This document shows, in pieces, positions 11,958 to 22,882 of a DNA stretch of 64,000 nt. This DNA is from Gracilaria gracilis (lineage: Eukaryota; Rhodophyta; Florideophyceae; Gracilariales; Gracilariaceae): positions 124,001 through 188,000 of the forward strand of contig JARGSG010000190.1 of the NCBI GenBank assembly GCA_030374805.1. The letters run 5' to 3'. The number at the start of each line of letters is the position of its first letter. Position 1 is the stretch's first letter. The notes below the pieces were generated by a model. That model saw only the letters and a list, made by a program, of their open reading frames with translations. It was not told the DNA's origin and searched no databases. A program made the position numbers and the translations under genes.

Positions 11958-12553
11958 CTAGAACAATCGCCATGCGAACTGTTTCCCTTTATCGGAGAGT
12001 ACTTCAACCGGCGGATAGTAAAAGAAGATCCAGTTCCTCAAGAAGGCCTGGGTAACCGTGAATGCGGTCTTCCTCTTTAGAGGTACAGTACGAACCAGTT
12101 TCGATAAACGATCCGTGACAACGAGCAGAAACTTGTTACCTCTCCGCGTAGCAAGCAGGGGTTCAAGGAGGTCGAGGGCGAGGAACTCGAAAGAAGCCCG
12201 TGTCGGGAACAATCTCAATGTCTTTCAGTTTTTCGGAGTTTAACCGGGTTCTTCGCGCACTTGGTATAGAACCGCACTGTTGCGTAGCAATCGACCGCCA
12301 TGGCAGGCCAGTAAAAGTCCCTTCGCAGGGTGAAGTATAACTTTATTCCACCTGCGTGGCCACCAAGCTTCGCGAAATGCGATAATTGGAGTATCCGTGA
12401 CTGCAGCGTGTGGGGTACCACAACTTGTGGGTGTGACTCGACCAATTGTACGAGGTAGCCAATGTCATTAACCTCGAACAGGAGGGCAGCAACACCCTTC
12501 AGACGGGCCTGAATGCGCACGCAGAAGGGATCGCCATGCTGTTCTCGGATCAT
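11958..12553 (-). pseudogene. Integrase (zinc-binding and catalytic core) of the old chromovirus
   Basis: Two overlapping frames. 12215-12553 carries the HHCC region, with LSHFAKLGGHAG and, further on, a lone Cys in FYTKCAKNP. 11958-12218 carries the core, with LDLLEP (first catalytic Asp), the VVTDRLSK strand and LSDKGKQF (second catalytic Asp). The third catalytic residue should fall beyond 11958, where the frame is lost. The frame change between the two parts and the worn zinc motif show it is inactive. Confidence 0.7.
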
Positions 12554-12660
12554 TTCCTCTGGTGTTACCGGGACAAAGTTCCGCGGTAGGGCTTGTCAGC
12601 CTCCTTCTCGTTCGCGACGAGTACATCTTCAAATCCATCATCGAATTCTTAGTCTTCTGG

Positions 12661-13954
12661 TTACTCGTCGAATTCCCATTCTGGATCTTCCGGCTCCACC
12701 TCGTCAGCGCCAAGAAATAGGATTTCGTCATTTCCCGAGGGGAGGGCTTCCCCATTCGTGGGTAATCGTGACAATGCGTCGGCTTCTGTGTTCTGAATCC
12801 CCTTCATATACACGACTTGAGAGTCGAACTCTACTGAGCGGAGTCTCCAGCGCATGAGGCGGCCCGACGGGTCGGTGATGTTCATCAACCACCTCAGTGA
12901 GGAGTGGTCCGTGTAAAGGTTGAAGTGTACACCCATAAGATCGGGGCGGAGAGTGGACAGTGCCCACACGACTGCGAGACACTCTTTCTCCGAAACGGAG
13001 TAATTCCGTTCATGAACGTTGAGCGAGCGCGACCAGAAACCATTGGGCTTATGTTCTCCTTCTGAAGTGGTTTGGAATAGAGCGCAACCGACATGGTAGT
13101 CGCTCGAATCCGTGTCCACGGAAAACGATAGTCCGTGTTTCAGCAACGATAGAATCAGAGCAGTTGTGACAGACTGTTTTAGGGAGTTAAACGCCTCTGT
13201 CTCTACAGGCGTGAATGGGTCCAGTTTCGGTGGCTGGCCTTTCCGCAATAGTGCGTTGAGGGGCGCCGTGATATCCGAAAGGTTCGGGACAAACCGTCGG
13301 TACACGTTCATCAATCCCAAGAAGGAGCGCAATTTCGTTTGGGTTCGTGGTTCCTTCGCCCTGAAAAGGGACTTCCATGGAGCTTCCTAGATCAACAACC
13401 GTCCTGGGCGGATAACGTGGCCCAGATACTTCGAGTTGTCTGAGAATAACAAACACTTCCTCAGCTTGGGGTAAATTCCTGCGTCACGCAGTGTGCTCAT
13501 TACCTCCCTGACGTGGGTGAAGTGATCTTCCAGAATAATGGAGAGTACAATAATGTCATTCAGGGCAACTAGGCACGTCTACCACACAAAGAGGTTCAAC
13601 AGAATTTTGATAGCCCGCTGAAATGTAGCGGGGGCATTGGTGAGACCCAAGGACATACGCTTAAACCTGTAGGAGCCAGAGTGGCATACAAATGCGTTCT
13701 TATCGCGGTCTTCCTCCCTTACCAGGACTTGCCAGTAGCCCCAATTAACGTCCAATGCCGTGAACAAGGTTGCGTTTTCGAGCGAAACGATGCACCCGTC
13801 CATACGAGGAATGGGATTTGTGTCCCCTGATCTTCATGGCATTCAGCCAGCGGTAGTCGACACAGAACTTCCAGGTTCCGTCCGCTTTGAGTGCCAGTAC
13901 CACTGGGGATGCCCAGAGCGACTGAGTGGGCTCAACCACGCCTGCGCGGAGCAC
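12661..13954 (-). pseudogene. Reverse transcriptase and RNase H of the old chromovirus
   Basis: Several frames. 13745-13954 has the RT entry region (SPVVLALKADGTWKFCVDYR). 13579-13803 has the catalytic strand with FTALDVNWGYWQ and the FKRMSLGLTNAPATFQ motif. Next to it, near 13560, the YxDD box reads LNDIIV, so the catalytic aspartate pair is damaged. 12661-13332 continues through the thumb (SFLGLMNVYRRFVPN) into RNase H, with VDTDSSDYHVG, the SEKECLAVVWA glutamate motif and LYTDHSSL. This is typical Ty3/gypsy order, but broken by frameshifts and stops. Confidence 0.8.
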
Positions 13955-14626
13955 CTTGTCGACCTCGAACAGTTGTTCCTCCCGAGCTTTCGGTCCTGCT
14001 CTGTAAGAGGATTGCTCAATCGGTCACGTGTCCGGAATTAAGTCAATTTGGTGTTCCGTTGTATTTATCTCACCATGAGATACATCCCACATTGGAGTTA
14101 ACTCCCGCAACATATTTCTCAGACGTTCACGGTGTGACTCTGGCACACGGCCGAGAAAGAATTCCTCGAGAGCCATCAAGGGTTCAACCTGGTCATAGCT
14201 CGTTGGGCCATGCTTCTCCATGTCGGATACAGGCGATGCTTCCGAGTTATTCGGTAAACTCTTCGTTGAAATGGAAGTACCCTCCCCCTACTTTGAGAGA
14301 ACGTCGGGGTGTTCTGAATTGCTCTCCTCCTTAGAGTATACCAATCCGAGCACATCGTGGGTCGTCATCGGGGCTGGGAGCATCACGAGTGCGTGCGGTG
14401 TGACCGATCCAGTACTTGGTTCTTTACCAGATACTGGTGGTATTGCCAAGATTGGCCACAAGTATCCAAAACGGAGTATCCAGTGTCACGTTCACAACGC
14501 CATTCGCAACAGCGAGTTAGTACTTCTCGTACAACGAAGGCAAGGTTTGAATAACGCGAAGACCGTGTTGAAGGGAATTGACCTGCACCATTACTTGATA
14601 TTCCGATGGTATAGAGACCGACGCGG

Positions 14627-15259
14627 CTACACGAATCTTTGTGGATTCACGTGTAGCGGGCGGTGGTTCTGCACAGCAGGGAGTGGAACATGCTTCCTTG
14701 ACGCATGCTTCAGCGGGCGACGGACAATTGGGACTGATGAACCGTCCTCGAATTCCACACGCCTGAAACGGGGCCTGATTGCATCGACGAATTTGTCGCA
14801 GTAATCGCATCCCAAGATAATTTGGGCAGCCAATGACCGACACTCTATAAAGTCGAGCTTCACCACTGATGTTCCGAGACGCACGACTGAGTCGATTGTT
14901 CCTGCCGTTTTCAACGAGTTGGTGTTCGCGTCTGCGACGTCGGGTACCGCTTGGCGGCGAATACGTGTCAGACCATGCGGTGGCAGGAGGGACTTAACGA
15001 TGAAGTTCGGTCCAGCGCCTGTGTCCAACACAGTGAGAATGCGCACCGTAAACTGGGGGTTTAAATCTAGGTCAGCGTAAAACTTATAGTTAAGATTGGT
15101 TATAACCAGGACTCTTTCGGGGAGCCGGTTATTCTTAACCCGTATCCACGGTCGATGGAGAACACCCAAGCGTTCCGAGTCCGCGTCAGCGGTGTCTTTC
15201 CTAGAGAGGGTTTTCACCGGGGGGCCAGGCGGCGACGCTTCAGACGTCAACAGCCTCAA
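14627..15259 (-). pseudogene. Retropepsin-like protease of the old chromovirus
   Basis: A 210-codon open stretch with the aspartic protease signature LDTGAGPNFI near its middle, preceded by hydrophobic strands and followed by an ILGCD(Y) motif where retropepsins have the ILG flap-side strand. In element order it lies between gag and RT. Its link to RT (13954) is lost by frameshift. Confidence 0.7.
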
Positions 15260-16061
15260 CTCTGAGGACGTCTCTCCCGAATGGGAGACTCCCTCGATCA
15301 GTTTTACTGATCCTCTGCCAGGGGCGGTGGCTCTGGTTCCTTGATCACGAGTGCTTGGGCACGCGGGCCTTGGGTTTCCGCGGTAGTGGTGTCTGGTCCG
15401 TTCGCAACGTGATGAGCCGAAGCCATCGGTTGAGCCGGTTGTACCGGGACGCGCTTCGGTGGTGGCGCCGTGGCCTCGACATGGGCGAAGTCCGTCTTGG
15501 CACAGAGATATGACGTCGTCGGGACGGATCGTTTCTACTCTAAAGTGAGGCCCTCATAGTTCATCGTCGCCTTGGCCATCTCTCGCATAGAGCGGAGGCA
15601 CTGTGGTGACATGTTACCATAGGTGTAGCAGAGATGGAATATAAATGCTTGCCTCCCCTGACGAGAGCGTCCATTCCGGTGGTCCATGAAGCGTACCGCT
15701 GGACGGGATCCTGCCATCCTGGCCGTTGAAACCGGGTTCTTCCGTTCGAGTACGGGATTCGGGACCCGTGGACTCGGGAGGCATCGGCGTAGAGTACGGT
15801 GCTTTCCCGGGCGGTCTCGAAGGAGGCATCCGTCGTCGACGGGAGGTCCGTTGTTGGGATGGATTCACCACCACTCTGAGCGAGCTGGACGCTATCCTAC
15901 TCCTGTGAAGGTACCTGATCCGCGAGCAGCGAGAGAGACGGGAAACGTGTGTCCTTCAACAACGCCTTGGCAGGTTTGAACCGAGTAGTCGGGGCCCAGC
16001 GCGAAGCGCATAACCTTGAGCTCTCGCATGTTGAATGAGCTCGAGGTATATGATCTTCCGC

Positions 16062-17414
16062 CTATCCTTGCGTTAGCCGGCGACCAAATTCCGGGTCCAA
16101 TTCGTCAATAAACATTGTGTAACGGTCAGTAGTGGGGTAGACATGCCCACAGCGGTGGAAAGCCTTGTTCAGGCGTACCGAGAAATCGGTTTCCGTCTCG
16201 CCTGAGCGCTGACGCGGGTCTTCCAATGCGAGAATTTCCGACTGGATGGCGTCGTTCGTTGCGTACGATCGTAACAAATACTGCATTGCTTCGGGCCAGC
16301 CGGTAACTCCTCCTCCGGAGGCTCGCCAAGAGCCTCTTACGGAGTTATACTGGTCCTCAGCCATTCCAAGTAAGAAATACGGTAATGCCACGAAGGCTTG
16401 GTCTTCGTTCATCCAGAGGATGTCGGCTTCCGCTAAAAAGCGTGCAAGAAAATCCAGCACCAAGATTAGGTCTTCTCCAGTGAACAAATGGGTGCAAAAC
16501 GAAAGCTGCATCCGCTTGATGCGGTCCTTGAATTTTCCCGTACCACGGGGGGTGCGATCCAATGAGGATTCTTCCAAACGGTAGTACCGATATGACAACA
16601 ACTTTCAATATATCGGGTTCGTGGGCTTCAGCTCCTTCAAGCCGGAATGCTTTCGTTCTTTAGTACGGGCACGAACAACGCCTTGCGTGACTGTAGACCT
16701 CTTAGAGTGTGAAGAGCGCCTTACGCGATCATCTTCAGACGACGAATCTGACGAGTCAGCAGCATCCGAGTTGTTCCGGTCCGAGACTGACGAAGTCGAT
16801 GAGTCCGATTTCTGATCGTCCTGTTGGCCCTTCCGCCGACGGCGGTTTTTCTCGCGAGTGGCATTATTGGCACGGTGGGATACAGCGACCGGCCCCACCG
16901 GAGCGGGGGCATTGAAAAAAGAATGGTTTGCTCTAACGTCTCCAGACGGGCGCGCACACGATCCAATCGGGTTTGAAATCTTTCAACGAAGGCAGCAGGT
17001 CTACAAAAACATTCCATCATTGTGTTGACGTCAGACCGTATCGTACGGAGATCGTCAGCAACATCTTTTTGCAGGGGACTCATCCACCTGTTGGCGAAAA
17101 GCGTTGAAGACCCCTACATGGTAATTATGAGCAATGCGCAACTCGCGCAATTGCTCTTCCAGAGTGGAACTCTGGGGGGTGCTATCCTTCTCCCGAAGGG
17201 GCTGAACCATCGCGGCTGCGGGTGTAACTTTGGCAGCGCGAGCCGCCATAGAAACGAAAGAAGCTGGGCCAGCACCTTCAGTAGAGGGAAGCAAAGAGGA
17301 AAAACCAAGTGTCTGGCGTGACGGTTGTTGACCAGACGTCGGCGAAGACGTCTTCGCCTCAAACGTGGAGCCAGGGCGCATAGGTATCTTCGACACAAAC
17401 CGAGTATCGGCCAA
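16062..17414 (-). pseudogene. Gag of the old chromovirus
   Basis: Three minus-strand open stretches (17055-17414, 16605-16898, 16062-16601) together make a gag-like protein. There is a Pro/Ser-rich N-terminus with a short coiled-coil-like segment (LEEQLRELR), a basic Ser/Asp-rich linker, and a capsid-like helical part with the LARFLAEADI and FVALPYFLLG helices. A poor cysteine cluster near 15600 may be the worn zinc knuckle. Breaks at about 16600 and 16900 inactivate it. Confidence 0.6.
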
Positions 17415-17604
17415 TACACCACCATTGTGGGAACGTCTGCGAGTAACAGCCAGTTCCGCATCCGACGGCTTCCAAGAAATCGGTAAGCGACCAACCGTTT
17501 ACACTCAAACGTCCAGCGATGTAGAAACGAACTTCAAAGAGGGAATCGCAAAGAGAGAATACACAAGAAAATGACCAGTCCGATTCTACGTCGGGAAACC
17601 TCTT

Positions 17605-18372
17605 TGTAGTACAACGGCAGAGGCGGAAGACACCACCAAGACGTCCGAGATCTTCCTCCCTTGGAGGGCAGTCAGCAGACAAAGCCTCTCTGGCAAGGCA
17701 CGACGAAGTCGTGTGTAAGCCGAGGACAAGCCGTCATGACGGAGCGTAGAGAGTTGAGCAAACATTCGGATGGGCAGCAAGTGTGTGGATTGAGGTATCC
17801 TCGCAAGAGGCACGAGTCTACAAAAGCGGGAAAAAAGAAAAAGAGATGCGCGAGAGCGGGAAATGGAGAGAAGGAAAAGATCCAAATAGGCAAAGCGTAC
17901 ATTACACACCAGGGTTATCTTTGTACAGGGTCGGAAGCGACAAACAGAGGTTAAAAACTCTCAGAGTTGTGTTTCTTTCGAGGACGCAAAAAGATCGACA
18001 AGTCGTGTGCAACGGAATTTTTCTCCTGGAAGGAGCAGATGGCCGCCAAAAGCAAAGAATTCTAGAGTCAAAACCTGGTTGGGGGAGATTTACTGGGTGC
18101 GGGGGCGGAGTCGCTGGCGCACCAAGTAGTGTAGCTCGCCTCCAACCAATTAAATAGACTAACTAAATCGGCCCACACGCAGTGCCAATTACACACGCGT
18201 CGTGCCGACCGCTACACCTGTACGTAACCAACTTCCGAGTTAGTCCGTAATCCACGTGTTCTTGCCACTATAGTGGCTATTGCTATTCATATGACTCGAC
18301 GCAGGGGGTTGGCCGACTTGTCAGAATATGAACAAGTATCAGTAACCATTTCCCAGAAAGCGTCGCACCACA
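17605..18372 (-). repeat. Right (5') LTR of the old chromovirus
   Basis: Partner of 7109-7869, about 7 bp longer through small indels. In element orientation this copy would hold the promoter. No tRNA primer site starting with TGG is visible next to it, which fits its age. Confidence 0.85.
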
Positions 18373-18733
18373 GTACCTACCAAAGTTGAATTTTTTCTCT
18401 TCCGTGAGGATAAAACGATTCCATATGATAGCTTTAAACTCCAGCTTACTGTTTGATTATTCTAGCCGATTTTTTCTGATACTTGCTCACGAAAAGCTTT
18501 CTAGGCAATCCCTGATAATGTAAGTGAGTTGTTGCAGACAGAATTTGTTGCACTCTGCAGACCAAGACTGATAAAAGGAAACTGATTCTGTATGTTTGTG
18601 GTGCTACATTAGATTTTTTGGCCTTTTTAATGATAGCTTTTATGATAGTGTTAAACTCTTCGGTTTTTTTCTTGCTTGAATTGTCGCTGTTGGTGACGTT
18701 TCGGGTTTTTGAAGAGCTTTTGGATGCATCCAT
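18373..18733 (-). pseudogene. Tc1/mariner transposase remnant, N-terminal half
   Basis: The counterpart of 6650-7108. The frame 18446-18733 has a basic N-terminus, a helix-turn-helix-like stretch and then LPRKLFVSKYQKKSARI, the linker typical before the first catalytic block. Between 18446 and 18373 the minus strand reads WNRFILTEEKKFNFG, matching the W..VIFSDEKKFNL motif of mariner-type transposases, with Thr-Glu-Glu where the catalytic Asp-Glu should be. It ends at the chromovirus LTR edge. An in-frame stop lies near 18465. Confidence 0.7.
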
Positions 18734-20905
18734 GGCTTCTCTCTAGTTTCTTGAGGCCGTGGTTGTGGTAAACAAGAATGAGGTCTTTCTTGCGGTTGGT
18801 TAAAACATGCCAACAAAGCATGTTTGACGGATGTTTTATTTGAAAGTTGGCACGTAGACGAATCTTGTGTGTTTATATATGTACGCAGAGTTTAAATTTT
18901 GGCGCGCTTTTGGGAACAAAGTTATGATATAAAACATTTTCTGGGCTTTATAAGATTTTGTGGATCTATAAAGCTTTCGACAATGTTTTCTTGCTTTGCA
19001 AAGTGTTGGAAAACGTGTTTTGTAGATTAATGGTATCTTTTTACAAGTCATTATAAGTGGCAACTACTTTTATCCTTTCTGGGCAACTTTGAAATCGGGT
19101 TTCTGTGTTAGATCTGTGTCTAAGCTCAGCGAGTCAATCATACTACACTACACAAAGTGTGGTGTAGTCGGTCTAGACAGATCTGTAGAATGCGGTTCTC
19201 TGTTGGACTGCAATACCAAAGGACAATCTCTCACAGAGTCAATAGAAACTGCGGTCAGCTGTTTGACTGTGTTCTGTTCCTTTTTATCGAATCTGCGGTT
19301 GTAGAAGAGGTTGATGCAGACGCATACGCGATGTGATACGTTCTGTGGTCGTTGACTTTTTATGTGCAGTTGCAGGATAAGTTGTCGTAGTTGTTCGGGC
19401 AATAGTTGTTTTTCAATTCTTGGTATGAGAGTTAGCTCTTCCTATCTGGAAGCAGATCGTCTATCATACCTACTTAAGTCTACAACTCACTTGAAATTTG
19501 CAGCGTTTGATAGCAACCTACACATAAGAGGACATATGCAAATGCATATAGATCAGAAGTACAACAAGGATTATCTTCAAGTCAATGCACTTTATGCTGT
19601 ACCTATCTATACACACAGCGGTTTAGTTCCACTTTTATTCCACTCAAATCCCTACCATTCTGAATGAATTTTTCGATCTATAGACATTTCGCGGACTGTA
19701 CTGGTCAAGCCGGGTGATGATTTTGGTGAGCTCACGAAACCGTTGGCCGAGCCTCACGCACCAGGGAGACCACGTCACCCACGCTGCGTGACCCTCACGC
19801 ACCATCGGAACCACATAACCCACGCTGCCTGAGTTGGTTGCATCTCAACCAAAACTCACGCACCTATTTCGTGACGAAATTTTCACAAGCACGCAGCATG
19901 GGAGTAAACAAGGTCAAAATGAAAAGCAAACTTTAATTTTTCGTTCGAATAATGTGTTGAAAAGGAGCGTGCAGGAAAACCTGAAAGTCGAGATGGACGG
20001 CGCGATTTCAATATATTTCTATTGAGAAGTGATGCAGAATAATAATAAAACTACTCTTCGGAACACAAATGCCATTGTTTAATTTCTAAAAAAAGTCAAA
20101 CATGCTTGCTATCGCACAACCAACAATGCAAAAATTCAAAGCAAAAACTTGACTTTGGTGTAATCTGAAAGTTACACATTTGTACTACGCGCCGACAAAC
20201 CAAAAGTTTTATGTTGCCGTTTTGTTAAAACAAAACTTTTGAAACAACTATTTAGGTTTAAATGTCAGCCTTATAAGTTTTTGAGCTTGCAACCGTAAGC
20301 GTAGCAGTCTTGTGTAAGTTTATTATTTCTTCTTATGCCTATTTATAAGTACAAAATTTTTGGTGTAAGTACAGCAAGTAAATTATATTTTGTGTTTTAC
20401 CACGTATAAGTTTTACAAAAACGGCAATTTTGGGGAAATTAAAACAGTAAAAGTTTTTAAACTGAGCGCTTTCAGATAAATTGAGTTTCATAAGTTAGAA
20501 GAACTATTTAAACTGTGTAAAGGTATACTAGTTCAGAGATACATAGATAAACAAATAAATATCGAGCACCAAAGATGTTTGCAGTATCGCTAACTTGAGA
20601 GCCATACTTATAGTTTTAGTTGTTTCAACAAGTCATAAGATATGGCAACTGGTTTTTAACTAAAGTAAGCTTTCAGCTTACATGCAAGATGCACTCGTAT
20701 TTGAATTGTACTATAGAAATTGACGTCACACGAGATAATTGTGTACTGTAATTGTTTTGCTTTTAAAAAATCTTTGCAGTTGTTATTTAGTTTTACCGGC
20801 ACTCTTGCAGTACTTTTTACAATAATTGTGAATGGCTTCGCAATATAGTACTACTTTCATGTTTTCCCGCACGCTCCGGTTAGTATTTCCATTCTTGAAG
20901 GAAGG
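18734..20905. other. AT-rich intergenic stretch with minor repeats
   Basis: No gene supported. It holds a short hairpin at 19142-19168 (11 of 12 paired bases, loop AAA). It also has two imperfect tandem copies of a 40-bp unit at 19752-19831, each starting CCTCACGCACCA (CCCTCACGCACCA in the second copy). The AT-rich part from 20030 to 20870 has no open frame of note. Confidence 0.5.
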
Positions 20906-21006
20906 CCAGAATCTGCCTCATACTTTGGCGGATGTATGATTCGTTTTAGCGAGGCTGCCTCGTTAAGACGAATCATACATCCGCCAAAATATGAGGCAAA
21001 TTCTGG
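20906..21006. repeat. 101-bp near-perfect palindrome (foldback)
   Basis: Two 50-base arms (20906-20955 and 20957-21006) are inverted copies with four mismatches by eye and a single-base centre. There is no coding sequence. The outer ends read CCAGAAT and the inner ends GCGAGGC or its mutated partner. It may be a miniature foldback element or a recent inverted duplication. Confidence 0.85.
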
Positions 21007-21235
21007 CATGGAAGCACATTGCTAACAAAGAAAAGCACCGCTCTCATCCAGAATGTATTCCCAACAGCAAACCCCCAAAACCCCTAAAAAACAGCCAATA
21101 GCCCCCAAAAACCCCTAACCCTAAAACGACACGGTTCTCAATCGAAAATAATAGGCGAAAGGCACCCGTCTCCCAACTATTCGTACATCAGCATGTCCTC
21201 CTCCATCGCCATCAACACGCCTTCGCATCCCCGCA
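21007..21235. other. Spacer with C/A-rich, telomere-like stretch
   Basis: Around 21063-21125 several CCCCTAA- and CCCCAAAA-like words cluster, ending in AACCCTAAAACG. They are too irregular to call a telomeric array. This is the region upstream of the split host gene. No TATA box is evident. Confidence 0.4.
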
Positions 21236-22622
21236 ATGGCCGTCATCACCACTTCCTCCTTTGGCACTCTTTCCGCCGTATCCATCGCCTCTGCTTCCTC
21301 TGCGCTTCACTGCGCGCTATCCGCCGTTCTGCAGCTGCTCACCACTCAGCCCAACCTCCAGAAACAGCTTCATCTACCCCCCTTCGTCAGCGACCTTCTT
21401 CCGTCCTCGTCGTCAATCAATGCACCGCTCCGCCCCACGCCCGACTTCCACCGCGCCTCCCAAACCCCCCAAGCGTATTGCTTTGAGCCGACGCACATCA
21501 CTTCCCTCCTACCGACGTTGGAACACGAGCGTCAGGTGCTGTTGCAGGCGTCCAAGGCGCCACCCGTCACGGCTGCCACGTTGTTGATCTCGCTTGTGTG
21601 CTCTTAAATACGCTCCTTCTCCGCATCGCAGCCTAGTCTATTACTCATTCATTCATCATCTATTACCGTCGATGCACCACTGCTTCCGTTCAACGTGCAC
21701 ACATGCACGCCTTCTCAGCTTTGCCTCATCGATGACAACCCTCACTTCGTCCCACACGCGGGCGCGTCACCAGTTCCCATCACTCTGGCGTCGCTTGAAC
21801 TCAGTATACAACATGTGTCACAACTCGAGCCCCAGTCACAAGGCGTTATCCTGGCGCTGGCGAGGCGCAACGCTCTGTTAACTGACATCTCGCTGGCGGC
21901 ACTAGCGGAGGACGCGCTCGTGCTCCGTTTCATTCACGAGCATCTCGCGAAGCTGGAGCTGTCCTCCCATGTTCGCAATGTGCTGCGCGCAGTCGTGGCG
22001 CCCACGTTGCCCGTCAAAAGCCTTGCGGAAAGTGTGTTGAGTCTTTGTGTATCAGAGAAGTTCGTGGTTCGTCCTCGCTTCTCGCTGCCTGAGCTCGACG
22101 GTAAGCAACACTACGGCACGTTCCGCGACGCACAGTCGTTGCTGACCGCCGTGCGCACGGAGAAGCAGCAAGTTGAACGCGTCGTACACGCGCTGCGCGT
22201 GGAACATGCCCCCATTCTGTACAACTACCGCTGGTTGCCGGTGGTGTGGTTTGCGGTGTCGCTTCTTACGGCCGCCACGCCTCATGGCGCCCCATACTTG
22301 AACGTCTTTTGACGGTTGACGGAGGGGAGCACGAACTGGCGTCGGCGTGGCTGCCACGCGCTGGATGCAAGACGTTCTTTGTAAGCAAATTGTCATTGCT
22401 TCAACCGGCAGCCGTGCTTCGCACATTGTCACGAAAGTGTCCGCTGTTTTTGACCCTACCAACGGCACCGGACGCTCAAAGTGTGGCCCAATACGTACAG
22501 CAGAAAATGAAAGCATGCAACGTGCGAGTGGAAACGAGGCAGTTTGAGCGCTTGACGGCGAGAGCAGAGAGGGACGTTCGCTCATTTCGTACGTTCGCAA
22601 GCAATACACGACAGCCGCCGCG
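21236..22622 (+). pseudogene. Split adenylate-forming enzyme gene, piece 1 (N-terminal region)
   Basis: The first piece of a host gene of about 1,030 codons, read from ATG 21236. It is helical and rich in Ala, Leu, Ser and Val, and I recognise no domain. The frame has a TAA at 21605-21607 with coding continuing in the same frame (open again through 21695-22312). Near 22290, in a CCCC run, the frame then moves by what looks like a one-base deletion into the 22246 frame. At 22622 the host sequence stops at the left LTR of the gypsy element, and 22618-22622 (CCGCG) is the target duplication. The piece therefore has a nonsense codon, a frameshift and an insertion, and cannot make the ancestral protein. 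Confidence 0.75.
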
Positions 22623-22866
22623 TGTAATACAGAAGGCGATACACTGTATGACGGAAGAAATGAATGGAGTTGTGTGGTCAAGTCTGGCCCCTCCTTCGAG
22701 AGGAGCGCCAGACCAGTCGTATTTCTTTATTTATACTGATTCTCAGACGAAGCTGAGAGCTGTGATAAAGAAGAGATGTAACGCTATGCTAGCTTGTAGG
22801 TCACAGAACGAGGTGGATGTGACATTCAAGAAGACAGTGGTTTGTAGACTGTCCTTCATCATTACA
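22623..22866 (-). repeat. Left (3') LTR of the chromovirus at 22.6-29.0 kb
   Basis: 244 bp, TG...CA ends, direct copy of 28720-28963 with about ten substitutions. Confidence 0.95.
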
Positions 22867-22882
22867 CTCACCCCTTTCTTGG
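22867..22882 (-). other. Polypurine tract of the 22.6-29.0 kb chromovirus
   Basis: On the minus strand AAGAAAGGGGTGAG abuts the 3' LTR and overlaps the end of pol. This is the standard position for second-strand priming. Confidence 0.7.

Larger units (their letters stand above)
7109..18372 (-). mobile_element. Old Ty3/gypsy chromovirus, minus orientation, with antisense ORF
   Basis: An 11.3-kb LTR retrotransposon bounded by diverged direct repeats of about 765 bp that start TGTAG and end CACCACA. On the minus strand from the right LTR the order is gag (17.4-16.1 kb), retropepsin (15.26-14.6), reverse transcriptase and RNase H (13.95-12.66), integrase (12.55-11.96), integrase C-terminal region (11.6-10.9) and chromodomain (10.1-9.9). 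Every frame is broken. Between the chromodomain and the left (3') LTR lies a degenerate plus-strand ORF. The flanking pentamers are CTAAC and GTACC, at best a mutated target duplication. It sits inside a Tc1/mariner transposase, whose halves flank it. LTR decay makes it the oldest of the four LTR elements here. Confidence 0.9.

Noticed and set aside
21236..22622. LuxC-type acyl-CoA reductase as the N-terminal half of the split gene
   Set aside because: A LuxC-LuxE fusion would be attractive, but I see no catalytic cysteine motif or other LuxC landmark.
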